The notes: generated by a model from the sequence alone, not told the origin. Positions 5,831 to 12,876 are shown, numbered from the stretch's first letter. The stretch is DNA of 12,876 nucleotides from Chloroflexi bacterium UBA6265 (GCA_002440805.1 DJVD01000179.1:1-12876); one strand, 5' to 3'. Translations and numbers: made by a program.

Positions 5831-6442
5831 ATGAGCGCACAATTTGGGTCGGGCGTGGCCCAGCCAGTCGCGATTCTTTCGCAAGAATTGGCCAAACTCC
5901 CCGGGATCGGCCCGAAAACCGCCAGCCGTTTGGCCTATCACTTGTTGAGGGCCAGCCGCGAAGACGCCGTGGCGCTTGCTGAGGCGATTATCGAGGTGAA
6001 GGATCGCATTCGCCTCTGCCCGATTTGCTTCAATGTGACCGAACAGGTTCCGTGTGCAATTTGTTCGGACCCGCGACGCGAGAACAGTATCTGTGTCGTT
6101 CAGGACCCGCTCGACGTGGTGGCGATTGAGCGCACCAATGAACATCGTGGCAAATATCACGTGCTTCACGGCGCAATCTCGCCGGTGGATGGCATTACAC
6201 CCGACAAGTTGCGCATCGCCGAACTGGTGGAGCGGGTAAAGCAGGAATCACCCGATGAGGTTATCGTGTTCACCAACCTGGATTTGAACGGCGATGCTAC
6301 AGCGGTGTACCTGCACAGGTTGCTGACACCGCTCGGTGTGAACGTATCGCGGCCGGCATCAGGTTTGCCCGTAGGGAGTGACCTGGAATATGCCGACGAA
6401 ATGACACTCGGTCGCGCATTGGCAGGGCGAAGGATCTACTAA
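5831..6442 (+). CDS. recR: Recombination mediator protein RecR
   Basis: RecR works with RecO (and RecF) to load RecA on SSB-coated single-stranded DNA during gap repair. The 203-residue length is typical. In order: helix-hairpin-helix LAKLPGIGPKTASRLAYHLL (residues 20-39); a Cys4 zinc site C63-x2-C66...C75-x2-C78; the Toprim domain with GKYHVLHGAISP (107-118) and LNGDATA (152-158); and the C-terminal signature GLPVGSDLEYADEMTL (178-193). The conserved Arg before GLPVG is Ser177 here. The start ATG follows GGGGGTG. It stands between ftsK and the GNAT gene. In Firmicutes recR is often near dnaX and ahead of tmk, so the order here recalls that neighbourhood without dnaX. Confidence 0.95.
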   Translation: MSAQFGSGVAQPVAILSQELAKLPGIGPKTASRLAYHLLRASREDAVALAEAIIEVKDRIRLCPICFNVTEQVPCAICSDPRRENSICVVQDPLDVVAIERTNEHRGKYHVLHGAISPVDGITPDKLRIAELVERVKQESPDEVIVFTNLDLNGDATAVYLHRLLTPLGVNVSRPASGLPVGSDLEYADEMTLGRALAGRRIY

Positions 6443-6464
6443 TCATTGCATTCTTGCGAACGTC

Positions 6465-6493
6465 TTGAGTCCTGGTTCGCGCGCCGATAGAAT
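6465..6493 (+). promoter_or_regulatory. Promoter of the GNAT-R3H-tmk-darA unit, likely giving a leaderless mRNA
   Basis: The -35 TTGAGT (6465-6470), a 17-bp spacer and the -10 TAGAAT (6488-6493) fit a sigma70-type promoter. The usual start point, about 7 nt after the -10, falls on or one base before the ATG at 6501. There is no Shine-Dalgarno sequence before that ATG. Together these suggest that the message starts at its initiation codon. Confidence 0.65.
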
Positions 6494-6500
6494 CGTATCA

Positions 6501-7610
6501 ATGGCTACAAAGTACAAGCATGACGCCCCGAGCGTCCACCAGTTTGCAAACAAGTTGCCTGGCCCACGTGCTTTTAAACCAGCCGCTGGTCAGCCGGAGC
6601 AAAACACGGCCTTCTCCAACGATGTGGAAATCCGCCAGTTCCGCCTTTCTGATTGCGGTTCGATCAGCGATCTCCCGCATCGGTTTGAACTGCGCCACCC
6701 CGAAAGCGATGGCGATCGACCGGGCACGTTGCAGTTAATCGTTCGCCGGCTGCTCTCGGGCGAAGATAGTCGTAGCCCACTCTACGTGGCGCGTGATGCA
6801 CATACCCGGCAGTGCCTGGGTACATTGCAGTGCGTCCAACAGGGTGTTGACGATCGCTGGTACCTGCAATACCTGGCCAGCCGCGAAGGGATTGACGACG
6901 GCAACGCCGTGCATATCAAGCTTCTGGAGCACGCAATTAGCCAGGCCGGCTGGAGGGGTGCCCGACGTCTAATGGCCCGCTCCGATTTTGAAAGCCCACT
7001 TACCGGCACCTTGCGCAGCGTAGGATTCACGGCGTTCACGCGCGAATACGTGTATGTGTTGCCAGAGGTTCCTCGAGGAACCACCGGCAAGCGGGTACGC
7101 GTGCAGGAGAAGTCCGATGTATGGAGCATTCATCAGCTCTACCTTCAAACCACCCCGAACGAGGTTCAGAGTGCCGAAGCGCTAACCAGCCACGTGTGGG
7201 ATGCCGATAACGAAGGCCGGAGTCGACGAGGATGGTTTGTGGCCACCGACGACGGAGCCAGGGCCTACGCGCGAGTACGTACCACGCGCCGACAGCACGT
7301 GCTGGATGTGATGTTCTTGCCGGACGCGCGGTCGCATATGCCCGATCTGTTGAACGCGGTATTCCAGGAACTCGAAAACGAATCGCCGCGTCCGGTGTAT
7401 GTGCTGGTTCGCGGATATCAGCAGGAGTTGGACTCTTTACTGGAAAGCATGGGCTTTTGGTTGGAGTCCGATCAACTCATCATGGTGCGGTATACCACCG
7501 TGCCCGTGCCGGCGTCGGTACGGCCCCTGGAAGCGTTCGAGCTACTGCGACCAGCAGAAGCTAACGGCCAGCGGGTACCGTCTTTTTATGTGAGGGATGT
7601 GCATGAGTAG
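6501..7610 (+). CDS. Double GNAT-like (acyl-CoA N-acyltransferase fold) protein, unknown substrate
   Basis: This 369-residue protein seems to hold two GNAT-like domains. The first (about residues 42-195) starts with [17 protein letters not shown], has a strand LYVARD, the helix with [20 protein letters not shown] and the typical late segment [15 protein letters not shown]. The second (about 200-345) repeats the plan, with [16 protein letters not shown] and a closing [19 protein letters not shown]. Neither half shows a clear Q/RxxGxG/A acetyl-CoA loop, so activity is uncertain. ATG 6501 is preferred: an upstream TTG in the same frame at 6465 is itself the -35 box. The gene overlaps the next one by 8 bp, so the two are probably translationally coupled. 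The role is unknown. Confidence 0.75.
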   Translation: MATKYKHDAPSVHQFANKLPGPRAFKPAAGQPEQNTAFSNDVEIRQFRLSDCGSISDLPHRFELRHPESDGDRPGTLQLIVRRLLSGEDSRSPLYVARDAHTRQCLGTLQCVQQGVDDRWYLQYLASREGIDDGNAVHIKLLEHAISQAGWRGARRLMARSDFESPLTGTLRSVGFTAFTREYVYVLPEVPRGTTGKRVRVQEKSDVWSIHQLYLQTTPNEVQSAEALTSHVWDADNEGRSRRGWFVATDDGARAYARVRTTRRQHVLDVMFLPDARSHMPDLLNAVFQELENESPRPVYVLVRGYQQELDSLLESMGFWLESDQLIMVRYTTVPVPASVRPLEAFELLRPAEANGQRVPSFYVRDVHE

Positions 7611-9492
7611 CGCCTCTAACCCGTTCGCAACGAACCCTCAAACCGATAGCAATCCATCCCAGATGGATGACCAAAAGGAAACTGTGATTCAAACCGGAAC
7701 CACCCACCTGACATTGAACGAAAAAGAACACGCAATCACGGATGACATTCGTGAGTTGCTGGATGTGCTGCCCGAAGCCGTTGGCCGCCAGGTGCAGGAA
7801 CTCACCCAATCCCATCCGGAATATGGCCAGTTGATGGAGATCGTGATGGATCTCGGCCGCCCGCCCGAAGCGCGTTTCCGCAGGCATGAATTCCTGCTGG
7901 GCGATATCGATGTCACCCGCCAGGATTTGGCGATGGTGGCCGAGCGCATCGGTGATTTCGGTGATGATAATCGCGCCGGCATCGAGCGCACGCTGCACCG
8001 CATCTCGGCAATCCGTAATCGCGCCGGCGAAATCGTCGGCCTCACCTGCCGGGTGGGGCGCGCGGTGTTCGGCACCATTGCCATCATTAGTGATCTGATT
8101 GAGAGCGGCGAAAGCGTGCTCATTCTCGGCCGTCCTGGTGTGGGCAAGACCACCATGCTGCGCGAGACCGCCCGGGTACTTGCCGACGAACTGCGCAAGC
8201 GCGTGGTGGTGGTGGACACCAGTAATGAGATCGCAGGTGACGGCGATATTCCGCATCCCGCTATCGGTCGGGCGCGACGCATGCAGGTTCCCACCCCGAC
8301 AGCGCAAGATCGCGTCATGATCGAGGCTGTGGAAAACCACATGCCTCAGGTGGTGGTGATCGACGAGATTGGCACCGAACTTGAAGCCATGGCCGCCCGA
8401 ACCATCGCTGAACGCGGCGTGCAGCTTATTGGCACGGCGCACGGTAACACGCTCGAAAATCTCATGCTCAACCCAACGCTTACCGATCTAATTGGTGGGA
8501 TTCAGTCTGTAACGCTTTCCGATGAAGAAGCGCGTCGACGTGGCACCCAGAAATCGATCCTTGAGCGCAAGGCGCCACCAACGTTCAGTGTGATGGTGGA
8601 GATCGTTGAGCGTGACGAACTCATTGTCCACACCAACGTGGCCGCCACCGTAGATGCCCTGTTGCGGGGGGCACCGCCGCGATCCGAACGGCGCAAGCGC
8701 AATTCCGATGGCAGCATCGTCACGTCAGCGTCGGAAGATGAGCGGCGTGATCCATCTTCGCGACACGGTTCCGGGCGACAACCGCGCACCGAACAGCGGA
8801 AGGATGATCTGTTCGATGAACGCCTGTTCCACGAGGCACCTGCCGAGATGGCGGTTGATTCGGTGCCACCGCAACCTGTCGATGATCGCGAACTCACCGC
8901 ACACGAGCAACGGGCTGCCCTTCAACCCAGTGTGGCCATGGCCAAGGGCCGCGGCACACCCGAGAAACCCCTGCGCATCTTCGCCTTTGGTGTCAGCCGC
9001 AACCGCCTTGATGCATCCATCAGCCGCCTGCATGTGCCGGCAGTGATCGTGCGAAGCGAACGTGACGCTGATATCGTCATGACGCTGAAAAGTGCCTATC
9101 GCCGCAAGGCGGAAGCTGTCCGCGATGCGGAAATGCATGGTGTGCCCGTCTATGTACTACGGAGCAATACGTCGGTGCAGATGGAAAACGTATTGCGGAC
9201 CATCTTCCCGTCGGCGATCGATAACGATGTTATCGAGGACGACGATGATTCGGACGCGCCCAAGTTGAGCTCGCGTGAGCGTCGTATGCATGATGTCACC
9301 ATTGCTCTGACCGAGGCAGAAGAAGCGATTACCGCGGTCATGAAAGGCGCACCAGCCACCGCATTGCGGCCGCAGGCACCGCCGATCCGCCGCATGCAGC
9401 ATGAGCTTGCCGAACGGTACAACCTTGGATCACGCAGTCGGGGGCGGGACCCCTTTCGACACGTAGAGATTTACCGGCACGGAGTGCAGTAG
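7603..9492 (+). CDS. SpoIIIAA/Ycf45-like AAA ATPase with C-terminal R3H domain
   Basis: A 629-residue ATPase like the plastid/cyanobacterial Ycf45 and firmicute SpoIIIAA proteins. After a polar N-tail of about 45 residues comes the family segment [11 protein letters not shown]. Then come Walker A GRPGVGKT (176-183) and Walker B VVVIDEIG with D254-E255, followed by [12 protein letters not shown] (sensor region). An Arg/Ser/Asp-rich linker follows (about 350-450). Next is an alpha/beta domain (about 455-536, starting [20 protein letters not shown]), an acidic stretch DDDD, and an R3H motif R596-x3-H600 with [15 protein letters not shown], which normally binds single-stranded nucleic acid. ATG 7603 has GAGGG 6 nt upstream; an in-frame ATG at 7597 has no room for a ribosome-binding site. 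The stop overlaps the tmk start. The cellular role is not established. Confidence 0.88.
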   Translation: MSSASNPFATNPQTDSNPSQMDDQKETVIQTGTTHLTLNEKEHAITDDIRELLDVLPEAVGRQVQELTQSHPEYGQLMEIVMDLGRPPEARFRRHEFLLGDIDVTRQDLAMVAERIGDFGDDNRAGIERTLHRISAIRNRAGEIVGLTCRVGRAVFGTIAIISDLIESGESVLILGRPGVGKTTMLRETARVLADELRKRVVVVDTSNEIAGDGDIPHPAIGRARRMQVPTPTAQDRVMIEAVENHMPQVVVIDEIGTELEAMAARTIAERGVQLIGTAHGNTLENLMLNPTLTDLIGGIQSVTLSDEEARRRGTQKSILERKAPPTFSVMVEIVERDELIVHTNVAATVDALLRGAPPRSERRKRNSDGSIVTSASEDERRDPSSRHGSGRQPRTEQRKDDLFDERLFHEAPAEMAVDSVPPQPVDDRELTAHEQRAALQPSVAMAKGRGTPEKPLRIFAFGVSRNRLDASISRLHVPAVIVRSERDADIVMTLKSAYRRKAEAVRDAEMHGVPVYVLRSNTSVQMENVLRTIFPSAIDNDVIEDDDDSDAPKLSSRERRMHDVTIALTEAEEAITAVMKGAPATALRPQAPPIRRMQHELAERYNLGSRSRGRDPFRHVEIYRHGVQ

Positions 9493-10148
9493 TGACATTT
9501 GCTGCACCGTTTATTGTGTTGGAAGGCCCGGAAGGCGCCGGCAAGTCTTATCAGGCCGGCGCGCTTTCCGCATGGCTGCGGTCGCAGGGTTGGCAAGTGG
9601 TTCAAACCCGTGAGCCCGGTGGGACTCCAGCGGGCGATGCAATCCGTTCAATCCTGCTCCAGTCCGATCATCTGCATCTTGAGCCTGAAACCGAGGCGTT
9701 GCTGATGACCGCTGCCCGCGCCCAACATGTGCGAGAACTGATTGTGCCCTCGCTGCATCAAGGAATCGCTGTGGTGTGCGATCGCTTTGTCGATTCCACC
9801 TATGCCTACCAGGGCGGTGGCAGCCAGCTGGGGATTGAGCCGCTTCTACCGTTGCAGGAATTCGCCGTTGGCCACCTGCAACCAGACGTCCGCCTGTTGC
9901 TCGATATTCCGGTGGAAATCGGGCTCGCCCGGCGTCACGGCGATGTTGCCAGCGTGAACCGGATAGATCGTGCCCCAATGGCGTTTCACGAACGAGTGCG
10001 CGCAGCATTTCTCGATCGCGTAGCTGCTGCTCCCGAAAATTGGGATGTCATTGATGCCACCAAATCGATCGACGAGGTGGCTGAGAGCATCATCCTCGCA
10101 GTTGCGCGACGAATCCGCGCGTTTGTACCACCTGTGAGCCGATCATGA
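9492..10148 (+). CDS. tmk: Thymidylate kinase (dTMP kinase)
   Basis: It phosphorylates dTMP to dTDP with ATP for DNA synthesis. The 218-residue length is normal. Seen: P-loop EGPEGAGKS (11-19); TREPGGT (39-45) with R40 for substrate binding; the DRF motif (97-99) followed by DSTYAYQGGG (101-110); and the LID-like region with NRIDR and HERVRAAFLDRV. The residue after the P-loop Ser is Tyr20, where many Tmk proteins have Thr, a mild oddity. The GTG start at 9492 shares its G with the TAG stop of the R3H ATPase gene and has GGAG upstream. The end overlaps darA by 4 bp (ATGA). The neighbour pair tmk-darA(yaaQ) is well known in Firmicutes. Confidence 0.93.
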   Translation: MTFAAPFIVLEGPEGAGKSYQAGALSAWLRSQGWQVVQTREPGGTPAGDAIRSILLQSDHLHLEPETEALLMTAARAQHVRELIVPSLHQGIAVVCDRFVDSTYAYQGGGSQLGIEPLLPLQEFAVGHLQPDVRLLLDIPVEIGLARRHGDVASVNRIDRAPMAFHERVRAAFLDRVAAAPENWDVIDATKSIDEVAESIILAVARRIRAFVPPVSRS

Positions 10149-10471
10149 AGCTCATCTTTGCCGTGATCCAGGCCTCCGATGTCGATTCTGTCCTCAAAGC
10201 ACTCGCCGCCGCCGGACATCATGCTACGCAAATCACCAGTGCGGGCGGCTACCTAAGGGAAGTGAATGTCACCCTGCTGATCGGCGTCGATAAAGCTGAT
10301 GTCCCTGCAGTAGTGCAGATAGTGGAGAAAAATAGCACCGCCCGGCATCGATTTGTAAATCCCCTGATGCCCTTCGCTCCGGTTGTTGCCAGCGACGATG
10401 ATTCGTCAGTGCGAGTAGGCGCCAGCGTGTTTGTCGTCAACGTCAGTCGCTTCGAGCGGTTGACAGGGTAG
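10145..10471 (+). CDS. darA: PII-like cyclic-di-AMP receptor protein (DarA/PstA/YaaQ family)
   Basis: A 108-residue PII-like protein of the CdAMP receptor family (formerly DUF970). It begins MKLIFAVIQASDVDSVLKAL, then T28, GGYLREVN (34-41), VTLLIGV (42-48), and ends with VGASVFVVNVSRFERL. In the family T28, the aromatic and Leu at 36-37, N41 and G47 line the c-di-AMP pocket, and all have matching residues here (Y36, L37, N41, G47). The common GN before TTLL reads VN here. The family forms trimers in the cytoplasm and its downstream target is not settled. ATGA overlap with tmk implies coupled expression. No diadenylate cyclase gene lies in the window. Confidence 0.9.
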   Translation: MKLIFAVIQASDVDSVLKALAAAGHHATQITSAGGYLREVNVTLLIGVDKADVPAVVQIVEKNSTARHRFVNPLMPFAPVVASDDDSSVRVGASVFVVNVSRFERLTG

Positions 10472-10535
10472 AATATGTCCCAATGCCGTGGTCGCATGCC
10501 GATCGCCGAGAACCGCGGCCCAAGGAGTAGGGTGT

Positions 10536-11198
10536 TTGGAAATCGAAGGAATTGTCGCTCGTTCACTGCAGGTGCTGATTGCGCTCGGTGGAGCGTATCT
10601 CATTGCCACATGGTTCGTGCTGATCGTATGGACGTACCGAGACATTGAATCCCGTAGCAAGAACGTGGTGACCCAGGTGTTCTCCACGTTGCTTGCTGTG
10701 TTCTTCTGGGTACCGGGTGTGCTGTTGTACATGTTGTTGCGCCCGAAGGAAACACTGGACGAGGCCTACCAGAAATCTCTGGAAGAGGAGTACCTGCTGC
10801 AAGATTTGCAGGAGCTCCCAGTGTGCCCAACATGCAATCACTTTATGCACGACGATTGGCAGATTTGCCCGCATTGCAACACGCAGCTGCGCGAAGGCTG
10901 TCACAACTGCGGCAAATTGGTCGATCTGCGGTGGGATATTTGCCCGTATTGCGGTGTAGAGCAGCATGAGCACGCCCAGCCGCAGCCGATGGTCCCGATT
11001 GCGCGACTCGATGCCGAGGCCCGTAAGGTTGGCTGGGTAGACCCAGCCCAGATCGAGCAGCGCCTCAAGGCGGAAGCTTCAATCCGCCAGGGCACGCAGG
11101 TCATTGGTCCGGCCCATGAAGCCAGGCCGATTGTCACCGAGGAGATCGCTGCGGTTTCAGCCGATGCTACGCCTGCGAATTCGAAATCAGACGACTAA
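10536..11198 (+). CDS. Two-helix membrane protein with double zinc ribbon, unknown function
   Basis: A 220-residue protein with the start set at TTG 10536, because AAGGAG lies 8 nt upstream. An in-frame GTG at 10488 has no comparable site. Two membrane helices (about residues 10-31 and 46-68) are followed by a charged, probably coiled segment (EEEYLLQDLQEL). A double zinc ribbon comes next: C97-x2-C100...C111-x2-C114 and C122-x2-C125...C136-x2-C139. The polar tail ends in Ser/Asp. It likely sits in the cytoplasmic membrane with the ribbons in the cytoplasm. Related 'zinc ribbon domain' membrane proteins occur in Chloroflexota, but their role is unknown. It follows darA by 64 bp. The stop codon overlaps that of NAD kinase on the other strand. 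Confidence 0.82.
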   Translation: MEIEGIVARSLQVLIALGGAYLIATWFVLIVWTYRDIESRSKNVVTQVFSTLLAVFFWVPGVLLYMLLRPKETLDEAYQKSLEEEYLLQDLQELPVCPTCNHFMHDDWQICPHCNTQLREGCHNCGKLVDLRWDICPYCGVEQHEHAQPQPMVPIARLDAEARKVGWVDPAQIEQRLKAEASIRQGTQVIGPAHEARPIVTEEIAAVSADATPANSKSDD

Positions 11199-12058
11199 AG
11201 TTCGCGGTGTTCCTGTTTGGGCCCAGGCATGCGGCTGGGGATCGCGTTTGGTCGCGTTTGGAAGTTGAACTTCTCCCGGAACGCCGTGTAGAAGCTGGTG
11301 GTATTTACCCGCACCAGCCGAAATACATGTTCGCCCTTGGTCACTTTCACCACATCGTACTGTTTCAGGCGGGCGGTCGACTGGCCATCAATAATCAGGC
11401 TGGCGGGGTGGGAGTTGGCGCTCACCAGCTCGATGACGGAATCTTCCGAGGCAATCATCGGCGTGCGAATGGGTGAGTGGGAAGAAATGGGGACAACCGC
11501 GAACCCCTTGACGCCCGGTGTCAGGATGGGGCCGCCTGCAGCCATGCAATAGGCGGTGGAACCGCGGGGAGTGCTCACGATCAGGCCATCACTGGGGTAC
11601 TGATTGACGAAGAAGCCGTCGATATAAACCTCGACCTCAATCATGCGGTTACCACCGCGAATCACCACATCGTTAATCGCCCACCCCTGATCAGACGACA
11701 CATCCTCGCGGATCAATGTGGATTGAAGGGTTGAGCTCTCGTCCAGATCGTAATTGCCGCTGAGGAAGAGATCAATTGCCTGCTGCCAGTCAGATTGCTC
11801 TACCAGCGCCAGGAATCCAACCTTGCCGAAGTTGATGCCGATCAGCGGCACATCCGGGAACGCGTTGGCCATCCGCATCATCAGGCCATCGCCACCGAGG
11901 ACAATCACTGCGTCGACATTGGCGTTTTCGCCCACCGCAATCTCGGTTTCAGGCACCGCCGCGATCTGCCGGTCAGCCAGGTACGTGGTAATTGTGTCGG
12001 CAAGCTCCCGCGCTTCGGGTTTGCTGAAGGCCGAGACAATCCCAATTCGCTCAGTCAT
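11195..12058 (-). CDS. nadK: NAD kinase
   Basis: It phosphorylates NAD+ to NADP+ using ATP or polyphosphate. This 287-residue protein shows the family landmarks: LGGDG (54-58, with D57 as the catalytic Asp); GINFGKVGFL (74-83); NDVVI (129-133, the usual NE being ND here); and SDGLIVSTPRGSTAY (156-170), where the common TPTGSTAY has Arg165 instead of Thr. The start ATG overlaps the stop of the nrtR-like gene (ATGA) and has AGGAG about 8 nt upstream, so the two are one operon. It ends in a 4-bp overlap with the convergent zinc-ribbon gene. The C-terminus has a longer polar tail than minimal NAD kinases. Confidence 0.94.
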   Translation of the reverse strand: MTERIGIVSAFSKPEARELADTITTYLADRQIAAVPETEIAVGENANVDAVIVLGGDGLMMRMANAFPDVPLIGINFGKVGFLALVEQSDWQQAIDLFLSGNYDLDESSTLQSTLIREDVSSDQGWAINDVVIRGGNRMIEVEVYIDGFFVNQYPSDGLIVSTPRGSTAYCMAAGGPILTPGVKGFAVVPISSHSPIRTPMIASEDSVIELVSANSHPASLIIDGQSTARLKQYDVVKVTKGEHVFRLVRVNTTSFYTAFREKFNFQTRPNAIPSRMPGPKQEHREL

Positions 12059-12717
12059 GAAATGGACTCCTGGCTTGTGGCATCCGAGGACGGCGTCAGG
12101 TAGGACGAACGATCGGCACGGCCGGAATATCGATACAGCCGTGCAGGCCGGTGTGGTCCTTCGCGCCGCATATCGGCGGTTTCCTCCAGCATGCCACTGG
12201 TGGCCATGCGGCGGCGGAAATTGCGCTTGTCAAGTTGTGCACCAAGGATCGACTCATACGCCAGCTGTAATTCCGCGAGAGTGAACGCCCGCGGCATAAG
12301 GTGGAAGGCGATAGCAGTGTATTCCAGTTTTGCGCGCAGCCGTACGGTGGCGTAATTCATCACCGTTGCGGGTCGCTCTGGCAGTGGGCCGACGGTTGCC
12401 AGTGGTTTCCAGGCCACCGATCCTTCGGCCTCAGGTGGGAATAGGGCGATATAGGACACGACTGTTTCGCGGGCTTCGGTGGAAACATAGCTAAATGTAT
12501 AGAGTTGTTCGACATAGGCAGCGTGGGTATCAAACAGGCCCTTCACCACGCGCTGGGCAGTAACATCGAGCGATTCGCACGGATCGGGAGGGGAGGAGGG
12601 AAGCGTGCCGTCAGGATAAACAATCGTTTCGATTGCTTCACCATTCCATCGAAAACACGCCACACTCACGCGGAGTGGTATCGAGGCAGGATCCTGCCGA
12701 TGGTTGCTGGTAGACAC
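12055..12717 (-). CDS. NrtR-like regulator: degenerate Nudix domain plus winged helix
   Basis: A 220-residue protein like NrtR, the Nudix-related transcriptional repressor of NAD metabolism. The N-terminal part (about 15-115) follows the Nudix fold, with CESLDVTAQRVVKGL (47-61), YVEQLYTFS (68-76) and VVSYIALFP (86-94). The catalytic box REx2EE is absent: Q55-R56-V57-V58-K59-G60 stands in its place. The protein is thus likely a sensor, not a hydrolase. The C-terminal winged helix shows FTLAELQLAYESILG (145-159) and LDKRNFRRRM (162-171), the clearest NrtR signature. The start is GTG 12717, with GAGGTGA a few bases upstream. It overlaps nadK by 4 bp. Known NrtR proteins respond to ADP-ribose; whether this one does is unproven. 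Confidence 0.82.
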   Translation of the reverse strand: MSTSNHRQDPASIPLRVSVACFRWNGEAIETIVYPDGTLPSSPPDPCESLDVTAQRVVKGLFDTHAAYVEQLYTFSYVSTEARETVVSYIALFPPEAEGSVAWKPLATVGPLPERPATVMNYATVRLRAKLEYTAIAFHLMPRAFTLAELQLAYESILGAQLDKRNFRRRMATSGMLEETADMRREGPHRPARLYRYSGRADRSSYLTPSSDATSQESIS

Positions 12718-12757
12718 CGTTCACCTCGAGACAAGATTGCAGGGCGTGGCGGTGAAA

Positions 12758-12787
12758 TTGGCACCGACTGTGGTTTCCCGGTAAACT
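12758..12787 (+). promoter_or_regulatory. Promoter of tRNA-Gln
   Basis: The -35 TTGGCA (12758-12763), an 18-bp spacer and the -10 TAAACT (12782-12787) place the start near 12794, about 8 nt before the tRNA. The -10 overlaps an imperfect palindrome GTTTCCCGGTAAAC (12773-12786). Confidence 0.6.
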
Positions 12788-12801
12788 GACCTAGGCCGCA
12801 T

Positions 12802-12875
12802 TCGCGGATGGTGAAATGGTATCACAGAGGCCTTTGGAGCCTTTATTCCAGGTTCGAGTCCTGCTCCGCGAGCCA
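12802..12875 (+). tRNA. tRNA-Gln (anticodon UUG), CCA encoded
   Basis: This is a complete 74-nt cloverleaf. The acceptor is TCGCGGA (12802-12808) with TCCGCGA (12865-12871), followed by G73 and an encoded CCA (12873-12875). The D stem is GTGA/TCAC, and the anticodon stem is GAGGC/GCCTT around loop CTTTGGA, which gives anticodon TTG (Gln, codon CAA). The T loop is TTCGAGT. The U1-A72 pair is typical of tRNA-Gln. Base pair 49-65 appears as a C-C mismatch in this fold, with a four-base variable loop. Confidence 0.95.
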
Positions 12876-12876
12876 C

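Noticed and set aside
7561..8442. Minus-strand frame of 293 codons inside the R3H ATPase gene
   Set aside because: Antisense to the Walker A and Walker B region of a real ATPase. No motif of its own.
10460..10488. TTGACA at 10460-10465 as a -35 box for the zinc-ribbon gene
   Set aside because: No acceptable -10 hexamer lies 16-18 bp downstream; the nearby TAGAAT is only 3 bp away.
1..12876. CRISPR arrays, insertion sequences, phage genes or defence systems
   Set aside because: I looked for regularly spaced direct repeats, transposase motifs, terminal inverted repeats and known defence domains by eye and found none. The gene content is housekeeping.

Overview
The window reads as ordinary chromosomal DNA of a moderately GC-rich bacterium, with two tRNA genes at its edges and twelve well-supported or plausible protein genes between them. 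Three things point to a Chloroflexota-type organism, perhaps Thermomicrobia-like: a SpoIIIAA/Ycf45-like ATPase with an R3H domain beside tmk and a c-di-AMP receptor (darA), a small two-helix membrane protein with a double zinc ribbon, and the mixed Gram-positive-like gene order. This placement rests on gene content and remembered synteny, not on any search.

Left part (1-2301, minus strand): a 5' fragment of a tRNA (probably Gly) with a near-consensus promoter; a 41-residue single-helix membrane protein; a TerC-family metal-ion exporter; and a leader of about 490 nt before terC. The leader starts at a clear sigma70-type promoter and holds what looks like a yybP-ykoY manganese riboswitch. Its 3' P1 arm is also the 5' arm of a strong intrinsic terminator, which is the architecture of a transcriptional ON switch. 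A 70-codon reading frame with a strong Shine-Dalgarno sequence lies between the terminator and terC.

Next (2413-3170, minus strand): a two-gene operon of a carboxymuconolactone decarboxylase-family protein and a cupin, probably a small oxidative or detoxification pair. A 244-bp divergent intergenic region separates it from ftsK.

Centre (3415-11198, plus strand): a chromosome-maintenance and nucleotide cluster. It comprises ftsK (DNA translocase), recR (recombination repair), a double-GNAT protein that appears to be made from a leaderless mRNA, a SpoIIIAA-like ATPase with R3H, tmk (dTMP kinase), darA (PII-like c-di-AMP receptor) and a zinc-ribbon membrane protein. From the GNAT gene through darA the genes overlap by a few bases and are probably translationally coupled.

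Right part (11195-12717, minus strand): an NrtR-like Nudix-fold regulator overlaps NAD kinase by ATGA. The pairing suggests local control of NAD(P) synthesis by a sensor whose Nudix catalytic box is lost. The NAD kinase stop codon overlaps the stop codon of the convergent zinc-ribbon gene. The window closes with a complete tRNA-Gln(UUG) that has its own promoter, divergent from the nrtR-like gene.

No CRISPR array, insertion sequence, phage gene or defence island was seen. The strongest points for follow-up are the manganese-switch locus (riboswitch, leader ORF, terC and small membrane protein) and the nrtR-nadK pair.
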